Of a stretch of 64,000 nucleotides of DNA, positions 43,301 through 54,890 are shown piece by piece (position 1 is the first letter of the stretch; every line of letters begins with the position of its first letter). This stretch comes from Pleodorina starrii (taxonomy: Eukaryota; Chlorophyta; Chlorophyceae; Chlamydomonadales; Volvocaceae). Under the pieces are notes generated by a model that did not search any database, was not told the DNA's origin, and was given only the letters and a program-made list of their open reading frames with translations. The translations under genes were made by a program, and so were the position numbers. The stretch spans positions 248,001 through 312,000 of the forward strand of contig BRXU01000046.1 of NCBI GenBank assembly GCA_030267565.1, in the 5' to 3' direction.

Positions 43301-46300
43301 ATGAGATCGATTTCACGGGACAGACCTCCTGGTACAAGGATCACTTCTCTCAATTGCTGCCGCTCAGAAACACGACCTGCAACACGGACGTGGTATTCAC
43401 TGCCGCCGGGGGCCCTCCTCTGGCGTCTCAGCGCAGTACATATACCTGCCGCCCCAACCCTTTCAACAGCCTTGTCTGCACCCTCACGGCAAGGCTGGAC
43501 ACTTCATCTTCGGCAACGGTAACCGAGGGAACCGGCTTCAATTACAAAGTAAGTGGAGGCTTCGTCACCAAGGTCAAGTCACCGGCGGGCGCTGTGGAGC
43601 ACACAACGGAGACAACCTTCGATTATAGCAGCAGGTGAGCAACCAGCAGCAGATGTGCTCACATTCTACAAGCGACGGGTGCATGGCAGGCTCGCTGGTC
43701 CATGCTGGTCCTGCTAGTTTTGGCGACTTCCCACCTCCGCATGTCGCATTCTCTATTCAACTCTCTCGGCTTTATTTGCTGCCATGTTATCGGCTTTGCT
43801 GCCATGTTATCGGCTTTGCTGCCATGTTATCGGCTTCGTTTGCTGCCATGTTATCGGCTTTGCTGCCATGTTTGGAGCGAGGTGCTGTCAATTGCCGACT
43901 TCTTCGGGCAAGCACTTGGTCAACTTCTTAAAAAGCTCGTAATTCAGGGTATAGTATGTACCTAAAGGAAGAGAGATGTTTGAGCGAGAGTCCAAACATG
44001 CAAGCATAGGAGCTTGCATACTACCATAGGCTTACGGGAATGAAGTAAGCGTTGTGGCGCAAGACAAGCGACACTAGTGAACCATACCAGCTGGATGGTA
44101 GATCCTATCCAATCTCAGGGGGGGACATCGCCCCCCAAAAGCCGCTTCGGGGCGGGCGGGATGGAGCCGAGGACTCCTGACCAAAATTGTCATGAAGCAG
44201 CGAGCAACTAACTAACGAGAGGAAAGTACGCCCGTACCCGCTCTGACGGAAGTATCCTGGGTAGTATCCAGCATGCTTCGTTCCTGACTGGCATGTTACG
44301 ATCGGGCCTTTTCCTGGAAAGGTGGATACACGCAACACGCTCCTGTTGATGTGCCTGTATGTATCTATCTGTCTGCAGTGTCTCACAACAGACTTCAAGC
44401 GCAAATATTATCGGGCAAGCCATGGTACGTTTCCGGTTCTGTAGCTCCAGCAACAACCTTGCTTACGTTGCCCACCTACGCACATGTGGATGATGAACTA
44501 GCTAGCTAACAGCATGCACACCGCCGTCTATACCGACCCACTGCTGCAAGTAAGTAACCAAGGTTTCGTCAACGTGTTCTACCATCCAACTACTACTAAT
44601 GGTCGTTTCGGCTTCATTGTTGTCTTGCTTTCCTGATAACAGGGGGCGACTGTTTCAGTCACCACGGCACCATCCGATAGGCACTGCACCGTATTCAATG
44701 TTTCCATGGGTCGTGCTGCCACGGTCGGCACGTTTGGTAGGTGGCGCCAGATTGGCTAGATTGGAACGGAACGCTTTCTGGTGCCAGGAAATATTGCGCC
44801 CTATACAATATGCATTCCCAATGCAAGCATGCGTGTATATGCACACGGGTACGCGCATGTATACATGCGGCCTAGCTACGTAGTTTGCCCAGTACGACGA
44901 AATAGCAGGTCATCCCATCGTCCATGTACATGCGTGCTTAGGCACCGCATCCCTGGTCATCTTCCCTGCTTCTGCTCTGCCCCGCTCCTATTGCAGATGT
45001 TTACTTGGAGTTTGATGGTGGCGTGGGAACTAGGCAGGGGAACGTGTTCTACATAACGTTAGCGGACATCGTGAAGTACGCAAAGTCGAAGGGTTGGCCC
45101 AGCGCAAACGGGTTTGCCGTCCTCGGGGACAGCACAGTGCGCGTCACCAAACGCATCAACATTAACACTCAGGTGCCAGTTTACACTTATGTCAATCCTC
45201 AGCAGTATGACCTCAGCAGTGGGTTGTGCCCCGGGTCACCAAACCAAGCTTCTTTCAGGAAGATGGCTGCTGATGACCCTACCATCGACACTGCTACTGC
45301 CACTACTGCCACCATCGCCTACGACAAGTCAGCTGCCTCAGTCGCCGCCACGAGTGTGACGACGACGACGACAACGACAGTGACGAATGAGCCCGACATG
45401 CTTGATGAGTCATCATTGGTCAACATCGCAGCAAGGGATCCGCAGTCAAGCACGCACACACAGCAGACGACCAGCGGCGGGCTGCAGATGGTCACCAAGC
45501 GCAGGCTTGACGACCAGAGCACAACCTCAATGAAATCAGTGGTGCCCGCAGCGCTCATGAAGCGGCTGGATGCCCTGGTGCAGGCGTACTGCAAGGCCCA
45601 GAGCAACGGGGACGGCTGTGAGGTCGACTGGGACGGCGAAACGAATTGGTGGCGCACGTTTTTCATTAGTCTTCCACGTGCGAAATTTTCCACTGGTCTG
45701 GATCCTCCAGTGTGGGACAGGAGCGCGTCGGGGCTTGAGAAACAGACCTCTTCGCTGGTGGTATGCCCGTACAGGCCCTTCAGCTACAAATGCCAGATAG
45801 ACGCTCAAGTAGGTGATACGTATGATGTGTATGCGACATGCTTCGTTCCGTTGATCCACGCACATGCATGCGATCATTTGCTCATGGTTCAATGAACGAA
45901 ACAGCATTAATCAAGATGAGATTTTATGGTGCTTATGGGGAGTTGTAGGAACCTAGGCGGAGGCGATGAACCTTCGAGCCCCTCATGGCACATGAGACAC
46001 AGCAAAGCCGCCCACATCCATTCCACCTGCAGTACGTGCGTAGTATATATATAATGGTTTGTATCAACATATATACACTCCACTAGCTGCATGTGTGCAT
46101 GTCCACTACACTAATCGATACTGCTTGCTTGCTTGGGAGCCCGGGCTGCTACCTTGCTATTACTTGTGATTCATTTTGACGTATTCTGCAAACTACGTAT
46201 TTAAACCCTTGCATGTTGTGCATGCCGCCTGCCCCTCTGCGCTCGATCAGTCCTACCGGTCTACAGTAATCACCAGGGCTCGTACTTCTACCGAAAGCTA

Positions 46301-49300
46301 TGGTTTATCGCACAAGGTGGGGTCTTGCCTGCTTGATAAGTACGTTACAGGAGTTCCTACTTCGTTGTGACCTCTGCTTATAGGGGCGGCAGGTGTACAC
46401 CGACTATTATGTATGTATGTCTTGGGGGCCTAGACGCGCTGGCATTTTTGGGCGGGGCCCCAGCGCGAAGCGCCCAGGGGGGCCCCGCCCTGTAGCCGTA
46501 GCGCCTCTAGCGTAGCTAGAGAAGCGGAGGACTTACTCGATTAAATGGTGTCCGTCCGTCCGTCCGTGTGTCAGATGTAATTTGGATTTTCCGGAATTTC
46601 GCTTTTCGTTTCGGCATTTCGGATAGCATAGTGCATTCTGTATAGCTGATATGCGTTCGTTCATGTGTTCATTCAAGTTGAAGTTTGAAATAGTAACAGC
46701 TGATCGCGACCGAAGTCGCATCAACGTCTCCGCGCGTAGAAATCATCACAATCGCTGTCAAAATTTAAATAATGAATTTGTGACATGGCGGCGCGATGTG
46801 GATTGTATTGCTATCATGAAGTAGAGTTGCTCGGCTCCGAAACCCCGACGCGTAAACTGCGTAAATTTCTTTTGCGTCGCGGGATGTGCTGCTCGCGTAT
46901 AGATATATCATAGAAATCATTTATGTGCGATATCATAGCGTTAGGCTTGTCAAAGTTAGTCGCCTTGCGATTTGCGAGGAAAATGCGCGCTACTTAGGAT
47001 GCTGCATAGCGTAGCGTAGCGTTGCATAGCGTTGCGTAGCGGATCGTAACGAAGCATAGCGGAGCGTATCGCGAATATAGCGTCGCATCGTGTAGTCGGA
47101 ATAAAGTCGTGCGCGCCTGCGCAACGCTCCGCTACGTTCTGCTGCGCTTCGTTACGCTGTCGCTCGCTCGCTCGCTCGCTCGGTTTCATCGCTTTAACGC
47201 AAGTCGGCGATTAATTTTTTTGCGTCACGGGATGTGCTGCTCGCATATAAATATATCATAGAAATCATTCATGTGCGATATCATAGCGTTAGGCTTGTCA
47301 AAGTTAGTCGCCTTGCGATTTGCGAGGAAAATGCGATTGTGCACTCGCGCTACTTAGGATGCTGCATAGCGTAGCGTAGCGTAGCGTAGCGTAGCGTAGC
47401 GTAGCATAGCGTAACGTTGCAAAGCGTTGCGTAACGGATCGTAACGAAGCATAGCGGAGCGTATCGCGGAGCATAGCGTCGCGTCGTGTAGTCGGCGAAT
47501 AAAGTCGTGCGCGCCTGCGCCACGCTCCACTACGTTCTGCTGCGCTTCGTTACGCTGTCGCTCGCTTGGCTCAAAGTTAGTCGCCACTCGTCGCGGCTCG
47601 TCGCGGCTCGCGTCGTCGCCGCTCGTTATTCGTTGCCGCTCGCCGCCGCTCACCGCCGTGTAGTGTAGCATCGCGTCGCGTACCATAGTATAGTGCAGCG
47701 TGAACGATCGTAAATCGCACGTCACACTTCAACGTGCACGATTGACGTCGCGCACGCGCCTTCCCGCGGAGCATAGTGTACTGTAGCATCGTGTCACGAC
47801 GCGTCGCGTCACGTGCACGATCGCATTGCAATGCTACGCAACACAACACGACGTCGCGTCGTCGCGTCATGTAGCCTAGCGTAGCGTAGCATAGCGTTGC
47901 GTAGCGGATCGTAATGGAGCGTAGCGGAGCATATTGTGGAGCATCGCGGAGCGTAGCGGAACGTAGCGTGGAGCATCGCGTCGCGTCGCGTCCGCATCCG
48001 CAAGGGGCGCTACGGCAGCCCGCGGCCCAAAGGGCGCGCGCTTGTCGCCGTAGCGCGTCTAGCGTAGCTAGAGAAGCGGAGGCCTTACCCCACTGGAATG
48101 GTGTCCGTAGTAGTCCGGTGTAATGTCTTTTTTTTGGCTTTTCGCTTTTCGTTTCGGCATTTCTCATCGTAAATTACATTCTGTATTGCAGGATATGCAT
48201 CCGTACGCATGTTCAGGCATGTTTGAGTTTGTAATAGATTCCGTTAATCGCGGCCGAGGTCGCATCAACGTGTCCGCGCGTGGAAATCATCGCAATCGCT
48301 GTCCAAAAAATTATAATGGAATTGTGACATGGCGGCGCGATGTGAATCGCATTGCTATCGCGAAGTGGAATTGCTCGGCTCCGAAACCCCGACGCGTAAA
48401 GTGCGTAAATTGTTTTTGCGTCGCGGAATGTGCTGCTCGCATATAGATATATCATACATATCATTCATGTGAGATATCATAGCGTTAGACTTGTCAAAGT
48501 TAGTCGCCTTGCGATTTGCGAGGAAAATGCGATCGTGCACGCGCGCATAGCGGAGCGTAGCGGAACGCTGCATAGCGTAGCGGATCGTAACGAAGCAAAG
48601 CGGAACGTATCGTGAAGCATAGCGTCGCGTCGCGTCGGCGATTAAAGTCGTGCGCGCCTGCTGCGCTTTGCTGCGCTATCGCTCGCTCACTCGCTCGCTC
48701 GCTCGCTCGTTCGCTCGCTCGCTCGGTTTCATCGCTTTAACGCTAATCGGCAATTAAAGTCGCACGCGCTCCGCTGCGCTCGGTTACAGCACAGCGTGCA
48801 CGATCGCATTTTCGGAGTGTATGTAGCGGACCGTAGCGGACCGTAGCGTAGCATAGTGAACCGTAGGGTTTCGTAACGGAACGTAGACTAGCATAGTGAA
48901 TCGTAGCGTAGCGTAGCGTAGCGTAGCGTAGCATAGTGAATCGTAGTGTAGCGTAGCGTAGTGTCGGGTAGCGAAGGGTGTCGGGTGTCGGGTGGCGACT
49001 TGCGATTTGTGAAGGAAAATACGATCGTGCACATGGCTTCTCAGGGCGTCGCATTGTTTAGTGGAGCGTAACGGAGCATACTGCAGTGTAGCATAGCGTA
49101 ACGTAGCATCGCGTCCTGTCGCGTCGTGTCGTCTCACATCACGTCGTGTCGCATACTCGCGTTGCGTAGCATCGCCGTAAAGGGATACTTTTTAAATTTT
49201 GCGTTTCGTAGCAGAGCGTAGACTAGCTTAGTGAATCGTAACGTAGCATAACGTAGTGTAGCGTAGCGTAGCATAGCGTAGCGTAGCATAGTGTAGCGTA

Positions 49301-52300
49301 AAGTAGCATGCTGTAGCGTCGCGTCGTGTCGTGTCGCGTCGCGTCGTGTCGCGTCGCGTCGCGTCGCGTCGCGTCGCGTCGCGTCGCGTCGCGTCGCGTT
49401 TCGCGTTGCAAGGAGCAAACCATGAGGGGCAAACTGCTGGTTGTTGGACGCCAAGCCGCCAATGCACGCACGATGCGGCGGTCTTCTGCGGGCCGCCCAA
49501 CAAGTCCAGTCGGCAACCTAGGTGACTTCTACAGTCCCTGTCCTAATGTTAAAGTGGTCAAGCCTGCTCTACGATACGGCGAATACCACGGTAGCGAAGC
49601 CTGTGCACTCTCGTAGGCAACTGCACGTCGTCGCGACCCTCGCAAACAGTTCCGCTGTCCTTCTATTGACAAGTCAACCTGCGTGATGTGTAAATGATAC
49701 ACTCCATATCTACTGTCAAGTAACTTCAGCCAATGCGCTGGCCGGAAGACTTGCACAGTGCCGAGACGGCGCGCGATGCTAAACATGGGGCGGATTGCTG
49801 AAGCCGCAGGCATTTCATAAAGCTCTGGCTGTCTATCAGCAGGAATGTCGACACTCTCACACTTGACGCCCTCGCCGCTCGCTTTGGAAATGATGCCGTA
49901 TTTTGGTCGATGCGCTCATGCATCCGGCGGGATGACGCGCTTCGCGCGGCGCCGGCAGGCCTTGCTAACGACTCGGCTAGCAGGCATTTCGGGAATCAAG
50001 CTCTGGCTGTCTATCAGCAGGAATGTCGACACTCTCACACTTCACGCCCTTGCCGCCCTAGCACTCAACCTAACCCGTACGGGTTGAACGGGGCCCCGCT
50101 CTTTTTCCGGCTTCAAGGAAGCCGACACCAACCCCTTGTCCAACGCGCACGCCTATCTCGCACTCCCAAGCTCATAGCCCTAGCTAAGACGCAGTCTATT
50201 CCGACACACACGCCTACTATTCGCCCCCAGGCCCCTAAGCCTCAACTCCACCTTTACGGGTTTCATGGGGCCCCGCCCCTTTTCCGGCTTCGAGGAAGCC
50301 GACACCACCTTGTCATCATCCTGCTGGATTATTGGATCTCTGCTGCAGGAAACGGTTACGTTTGGAGTTGATGGCACTGTTTTTGGTGAAGCACGAGTTG
50401 GCCTCACTTTCTCCACGTCAGTCAGCTGGTCCTGGTCTCAAGGTATGTCTGCATTTTTAAGCCGCCCTTACGTAGTGGGCTGAAATACCGAGTCTGACGT
50501 CATCATATTTAGCTCAATTAGCTCCGAAGTTCGTTGCCAAGGCTGCGGCCGTTGCTTTAAGCGCCTCTAAATACTGTAGAGGCGAATGCGAATGGTAAAA
50601 GATCCACGACAGCGGCATATACGTACATACGTAGCCATAACAGGAAGAAGACTTGGCCGGCCAGGACCAAGGAATGGATCGCCAAGTTCTTACCGCGATG
50701 CAAATGCGACACTGCCCCATGGTTATGACACTCCTCAAATGAGACCGCATCACTAGCATCACCGGATGTTAGCGGCAGCACCGCAGCCACGTGCCAAGGC
50801 CAGTGTCGGTTGAGGAGAGCAGGGATCCCACTTCCACGGTACGGTCTTCCGCAAAACGGTCGACAATGTCGACCATTTGCACTCGAACACACGTGCATAT
50901 TACGCTTTGTATGGAACTCCGGTGGCGGCTCACCTTTGTTTTGGCTTCGTGTATGAACCGTTTCAAACAGAATATACGCTCGACTAGTAAAATACACAGC
51001 CGATCGACTTGACACGGCCGTGTTTACTTAAAACCCTCGTGCATACATGTTGCGTATATATACCCGGCGTGTAGGCACGGCCGAAGGGAAAACCGAGACG
51101 TCGACCACCATAAATAGCGCCTCCGTCACGATGGACCCCGCCACCCGGAAGTGCGCGCACCTAGTGACCAACGTGACGGTGGCCAAAGTGGTGGGCACTC
51201 AGAGCGCTTGGATGACCATCGACGGATACATCGGCTTCCACCACGGCGACAGCAGGTACGTACGTAAGGCGAACGAAGTCTAAGTTCCTCATCCAAGACA
51301 CCAGCCATGTCAAGCTGTTACGTGACGTCTGCCTGTTTAATAATTGAATCTTCTTACAGGGTCTGGAAGATATGGTCAGACAGTTCACCACACTACTACC
51401 GTGCCCAGTAAGTAATGACATACATGCGGCATGTGAAGTAGGCTCCGGATGGAATGAGGATCGATGTGGCGATATTTAATCAATAGGTTCTGTCTTTTGT
51501 TATCCTGCCTGGTGTGAAGGTCGAGGGCATGCTGGCACATTGCTAGCTAGCTGATAAATTGTCGTTACAGTTTGCCCATGTCTACGTAGTTGCTCGGGGT
51601 GACGTGTGCACGCACTCCTGGGGCACGCACGTGCGTGCGTGTGGGTTACGTAATACGTTATCCGGTGAGGGTGCGGTACCAGACCAAGGCAGATAGCTAC
51701 CTGGCTGATCCTGCCAGTAGTCATATGCTTGTAAGTTGTATTATGAAGCCATATATATGTATAACAATGCACTACTTATACGGTGCCCACTATATATAAT
51801 TCAGATTGAATATCGACGTGATTACGTACGTAGAGGCGGCCTCCAGAAGACCACGAACGAATCCAAGTTATATTAAACGGAGCGTAAGCTATTCGTGAAA
51901 TAGGCGAACATGCCGTAAGGTTGGCCCGCCCACAAGCGCAGAGCACTGCTCTAAAGTTGGTGGTTCCCGACGGACGGAGCACCCGCCGGTCACCACCGAT
52001 CGAGCACGCGCGGCAAACACGGCACCTACACTCCGTCCGAGCAAGCGAGGCAGGGTAATGACCGGCCTCTTTGCTCAGGCTTTGGCATGCCCGAGGGATG
52101 CCAGCTGTAACACTGGGCGGTGTAAAGTAAGGCCACTCGAGATGCTGTGCCACCAGTATTCTTTGGGGTCTATGCGTACTCTTGTGTACGACACTGTACG
52201 GCACCTAGTGCCCAGTTCCACCAGCCAAGCGGCGCGGCCAGCAGGCGACGCGCGTCTGCGGCCCTGCTTGACCCGCAGGGCAGCCTCGCTCGTGTTGTCA

Positions 52301-53280
52301 GGATAGTGTCCTGCGATGCGGCCTGCCAAGGCGTTAGCAGGGATGCGGGATGCAAGTGTACGGCAGCCGGGACGCTCGGCAGCCGTAGCGGCGTTCGGCC
52401 CGCCAAGTGATTCCGGGGCTGCCCCAGGCATGCACGTGCGGCCTGGTTGCACCTGCTGTCGGGGTGGGAAACACGGCACCTACACTCCGAGCAACGAAGG
52501 TAATGGCCGGCCTCCTTGCTCAGCCTTAATGGCGTGTCCAAAATACTCCTTGGGGCTTCGTGCTAAGGCCCCACATCACGCCATACAGCTTATCCGTATT
52601 GTTAGTTATAACATGTTAGACATACACACGAGTCGTACTTCAAACGATGATGTTTTAGGTACCTTCGCTCGAGCAAGGGTGTTTGCACGGCTAACCGGGG
52701 GGTTTTGACACCCTTGCTTGAGCAAGGGTCGTGGCCGGCGGGTCGCCGGCCCTACCGCAAACTGTCCGAGCACCTCTGGTCACCAGTCTAGCTAGCCGGT
52801 CGTCATAACAGCGCTTGGGGTATTGTAGCCGATGCCAGTGCTATCGGAGGGCGCGTATTGCCTTACTACCCATGCCCGTGCATGTTTTCGAAGGGGGGAA
52901 TACTCATACAGTCCTGTACAGTCCGTGCGCGTATACGTGTATCTATTCCTATTTTATATACGGTATACCTGCTACTATTCTTATACCTGCTACTATATAT
53001 TTTATACCTGCTGAAAATCGTTTATTTAGCAGCATGCATCTGCCTCCATGAATAAGTGCTGTTGTGCCCGCTGGTGCTTTGCAGGACATTTTCGTCGGTT
53101 ATCAGCTACGCGAAGTCATTAAATCTCAGGGAAGCCGATGAGTGGACGATTTTGGATAATGGTCAGGCAAGGATCCAGGCGCCCATTGATGTGGTGGTCA
53201 TGACGGGCGTGAGCGGCTCCAGCAGAGCACTCTTCTACGACGTCGGCAGCGAGTATTGCAACCTGCCAGAACCCGCGTAA
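34394..53280 (+). CDS. Secreted lectin-PAN protein with two aerolysin/natterin-like C-terminal modules (candidate pore-former)
   Basis: Sixteen phase-compatible exons: 34394-34548, 34814-35088, 37656-37967, 39731-40006, 40277-40669, 40940-41266, 41924-42169, 42631-42745, 43299-43634, 43878-43953, 44643-44736, 44997-45808, 50349-50442, 51075-51255, 51360-51407, 53085-53280; 1311 residues. Residues 12-30 are a hydrophobic signal or anchor. About 85-143 is a Pro-rich spacer. 155-247 is a SUEL/galactose-binding lectin (NCPTGQTISSI, SAFYGR, DPCFGTIKW, YTC). 248-579 holds three SPPP-plus-PAN/Apple units (four Cys; AAFN.[YN]GLIKSS, CLYVK) and 580-661 a fourth PAN. 662-about 1000 and about 1040-1311 are two related modules with long alternating Ser/Thr strands (GEARVGLTFSTSVSWSWS) and a Pro-centred strand (ASVTMDPATRKCAHLVTNVT), the pattern of aerolysin/ETX-MTX2 domains. 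A Thr-rich linker separates them. The fold call is inference; an adhesive matrix protein is the alternative. All junctions are intact, so no break is seen. Confidence 0.7.
35295..35360. repeat. 29-bp hairpin in intron
   Basis: Arms 35295-35323 and 35332-35360 (starting TGCACCGCTAACGTCAAAGC) pair with one mismatch around an 8-base loop. On the sense strand it would be transcribed as part of the intron, so it could be a mirtron-like or intronic small-RNA precursor. Confidence 0.85.
35878..36707 (+). repeat. GGCTGGGT minisatellite bracketed by 100-base direct repeats
   Basis: 35878-35977 and 36608-36707 are almost identical direct repeats (start CGGAGAAGGAGGCGGCGTTA). Between them, 35983-36582 is built of GGCTGGGT and GGCTGGCTGGGT units. 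The arrangement could come from replication slippage that duplicated the flank, or from a composite insertion. Confidence 0.85.
36790..37510 (+). repeat. Polypurine (A/G-rich) tract
   Basis: About 700 bases are strongly purine-biased on the plus strand (GGGCAAAGGAAAAGAGAATG-type), ending in runs of 8-10 G near 37450-37475. It is intronic, with no coding evidence. Confidence 0.7.
39241..39265 (-). repeat. Interstitial telomere-like repeat, left (CCCTAAA orientation)
   Basis: About three and a half units of CCCTAAAA/CCCTAAA lie in intron 3, with extra single CCCTAA units upstream from about 39210. Both 7-base and 8-base (Chlamydomonas-type) unit lengths occur. Confidence 0.7.
39500..41275 (+). 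repeat. Three tandem copies of an intron-plus-PAN-exon unit
   Basis: Units ending at 40006, 40669 and 41266 repeat the same upstream intron (Pro-rich CCCGCCCTGGTGCCTGCGCG, then GGAATGCAG acceptor), a Ser/Pro spacer of variable length and a PAN domain. Exon lengths are 276, 393 and 327 bases, all multiples of three. Copies 1 and 2 are almost identical through the PAN domain; copy 3 diverges in its middle. Most length variation is in the CCACCGTCT-type spacer codons, consistent with slippage. Confidence 0.9.
41705..41788 (+). repeat. Interstitial telomere-like repeat, right (TTTTAGGG orientation)
   Basis: Degenerate TTAGGGTTTTAGGGTTTGGG units lie in intron 6, just before the fourth PAN exon. 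Orientation is opposite to the tract at 39241, so the tandem PAN exons are bracketed by convergent C-rich and G-rich telomeric tracts. Confidence 0.7.
43777..43870 (+). repeat. 20-base tandem repeat next to an acceptor site
   Basis: About four and a half copies of TGCTGCCATGTTATCGGCTT occur, one with a 4-base insertion, ending eight bases before the small exon at 43878. It supplies most of the 3' part of intron 9, so copy-number change could affect splicing. Confidence 0.85.
46450..50311 (-). mobile_element. Hairpin-ended, pentanucleotide-rich element, copy B (nested, inverted)
   Basis: Minus-strand relative of 5719-8107. Two left-type ends (CCGGCTTC[AG]AGGAAGCCG hairpin plus GGGGCCCC) lie at about 50080-50140 and 50260-50311. 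Right-type sequence appears at about 48010-48130 and, with the terminal GC-rich hairpin, at 46450-46520. So one complete unit appears nested in or fused with another. Long CGTAG/GCGTC pentamer tracts occupy 46990-47560, 47650-47960 and 48540-49400. The frame shared with copy A reads on the minus strand at 49813-49529. It lies wholly inside the 45809-50348 intron of the lectin gene, opposite in orientation, and leaves the splice sites intact. No enzyme is encoded. Confidence 0.6.
51698..51732 (+). pseudogene. 18S rRNA 5'-end fragment in an intron
   Basis: 35 bases (start TACCTGGCTGATCCTGCCAG, then TAGTCATATGCTTGT) match the universal 5' end of eukaryotic small-subunit rRNA with one change (GGTTG to GGCTG). 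The match ends abruptly at both sides. It lies in intron 15 (51408-53084). It is a retroposed or captured rRNA 5' end, not an rRNA gene. Confidence 0.8.
51900..52800. repeat. Diverged direct repeats in intron 15
   Basis: A segment including AACACGGCACCTACACTCCG near 52017 recurs near 52470, followed in both by GGTAATG-CCGGCCTC-TTGCTCAG. A near-palindrome ACCCTTGCTTGAGCAAGGGT lies near 52709. No coding sequence is seen. It is probably an old dispersed repeat. Confidence 0.45.
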
Positions 53281-54890
53281 ATATTTATTTGTTGCCAGTC
53301 ACGCAACGAGCTAGAATATAGCGTACGTAATAAGCTGTGTATATATACACGCATCAGGGAGCAGGTTGTGTAGGTCGTTCTGCCTATCACGTTTTACGCA
53401 AGTAGTGCACATGAACTGATACGTCGGTACATGGTGGTGGTGAACAGTCCTTGTAGTCGTGAGGCCCTGTGAGTGGCGAGCACGTAGGTGCGGGAAAACC
53501 GCATGTTTTGCGTGCCTTGCGTACGTGGTGTCTTTATGACAACTCATCAGCATAACCGCACACGCATGCTGGGCCACGCATGCTGGGCCACAATACACGC
53601 ACGTGCTTCTATGGCTGCTCTGCTATAGTTGCGTGCGTGGGTCTTGAATGGAGTTGCGGATGCCCATGCACGGCGGTCGTGGCGGCGGCGGGCGTTGGGG
53701 CTGGCCTGATCGAAACTTAATGTTATGGTATTGTAGACGGATCATCTGAGTGTTATCGGCGAATAATTGCCGTCTAACGGTTAACTGTCGGCAAGAACTA
53801 ACTACTTCCGTTCGCTCGTAGATTTGAAGAACTTGGTTTCGATGCAATCACACTTGAGTGACTGCTAGCAAGTGTGACCGGTGTGACCTCGACTTGTTTA
53901 GGTCACCTGTCCGAGTTTCTCTGTGTCACGCGCGGTTAAGCGCGTTGCGATTGATGGCGTTGCGTGCTCATGTGCGTGTTGCGTACTTGTAGGATCGCTG
54001 TGTGATCTGGGCCCTACGCTTATCCCGGGGCCCGGCCACGAACTTGTTTGCTGCCGAAAGGCCGAAAGCGAGCCATGTCGGTCGCTTTTCGGCTCTGACC
54101 TGTTGTAAGGTTCTGAGCTGTGTAACAGGCGGTACAGGCCCCGTGCCGTCGCCTTGCTTGTCTCGACTGCACGAGTACTACTCTCACGTGTCACAAAGTG
54201 ATCATTTTCCATTATTCAACCGGGAGCTTAAGGAGGTGAGGGATACGTCGGCCCTCTCAGCCTTGTTGTTCGTTATATATATCCGGTGCGGTTTGGCGGG
54301 CCAGTGTCGCTGCTGAAGGAGTAAGCGCAGGCGGGCGTACGCGGTGCGTGTACCTTCGCCAAGGCAAGCTTGTCTCCCAGCTTGTCTGCAGCGAGCGCCC
54401 AGGCAGGTATCCACTCGCCCACATGATTCGTTCGTATGCAGTCATGTGAACCGACATATAGCAGGCGACGCAGCCCCGAGCCTTGCACGGGGCACCGGGA
54501 CACGCCACGGTGCCTCCCACGCCAGCAATGGCGAAGGTACAGCTCATTGTGCGCACATATGAATAACGCGGGCCTGCTAGCAAACGACGCAGCAGCCACA
54601 GCAGCCACAGCAGCCACAGCAGCCTCGGCAAAGAAACTCGGCTGGACGACCCCGTGCCAGGAGAAGCCCATCAGAAGACGGGGGTAAGGTTTCGGTTCTA
54701 GGGCCATGTTACCACTGTCATCATTTAGGGCTAAGCTCATATGTATTGGAGCATAGTAAGAACGGGAATGGCGAACAGCACACGTGTCAGTGACACCGTG
54801 GAGAACAAAATTCTCCCTTTGTGATGAAGGATATCATACACTGCTGGCTGGGCGTACCCTTCGTTCGTACCTAATCCTCGCTTTTCTAAC
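53281..54890. other. 3' region of lectin gene and intergenic DNA
   Basis: The first TGTAA downstream is at 54104-54108, 824 bases after the stop, and a second follows near 54121, so a long 3' UTR is possible. A CAGCAGCCA triplet-type run lies at about 54588-54625. Open frames here are short and unconvincing. Confidence 0.4.

Noticed and set aside
51698..51732. Start of a real rRNA gene
   Set aside because: The 18S match ends after 35 bases and no further rRNA sequence follows.
54588..54625. CAG-type triplet repeat as a coding polyglutamine tract
   Set aside because: The repeat unit is CAGCAGCCA and no surrounding exon can be supported on either strand.
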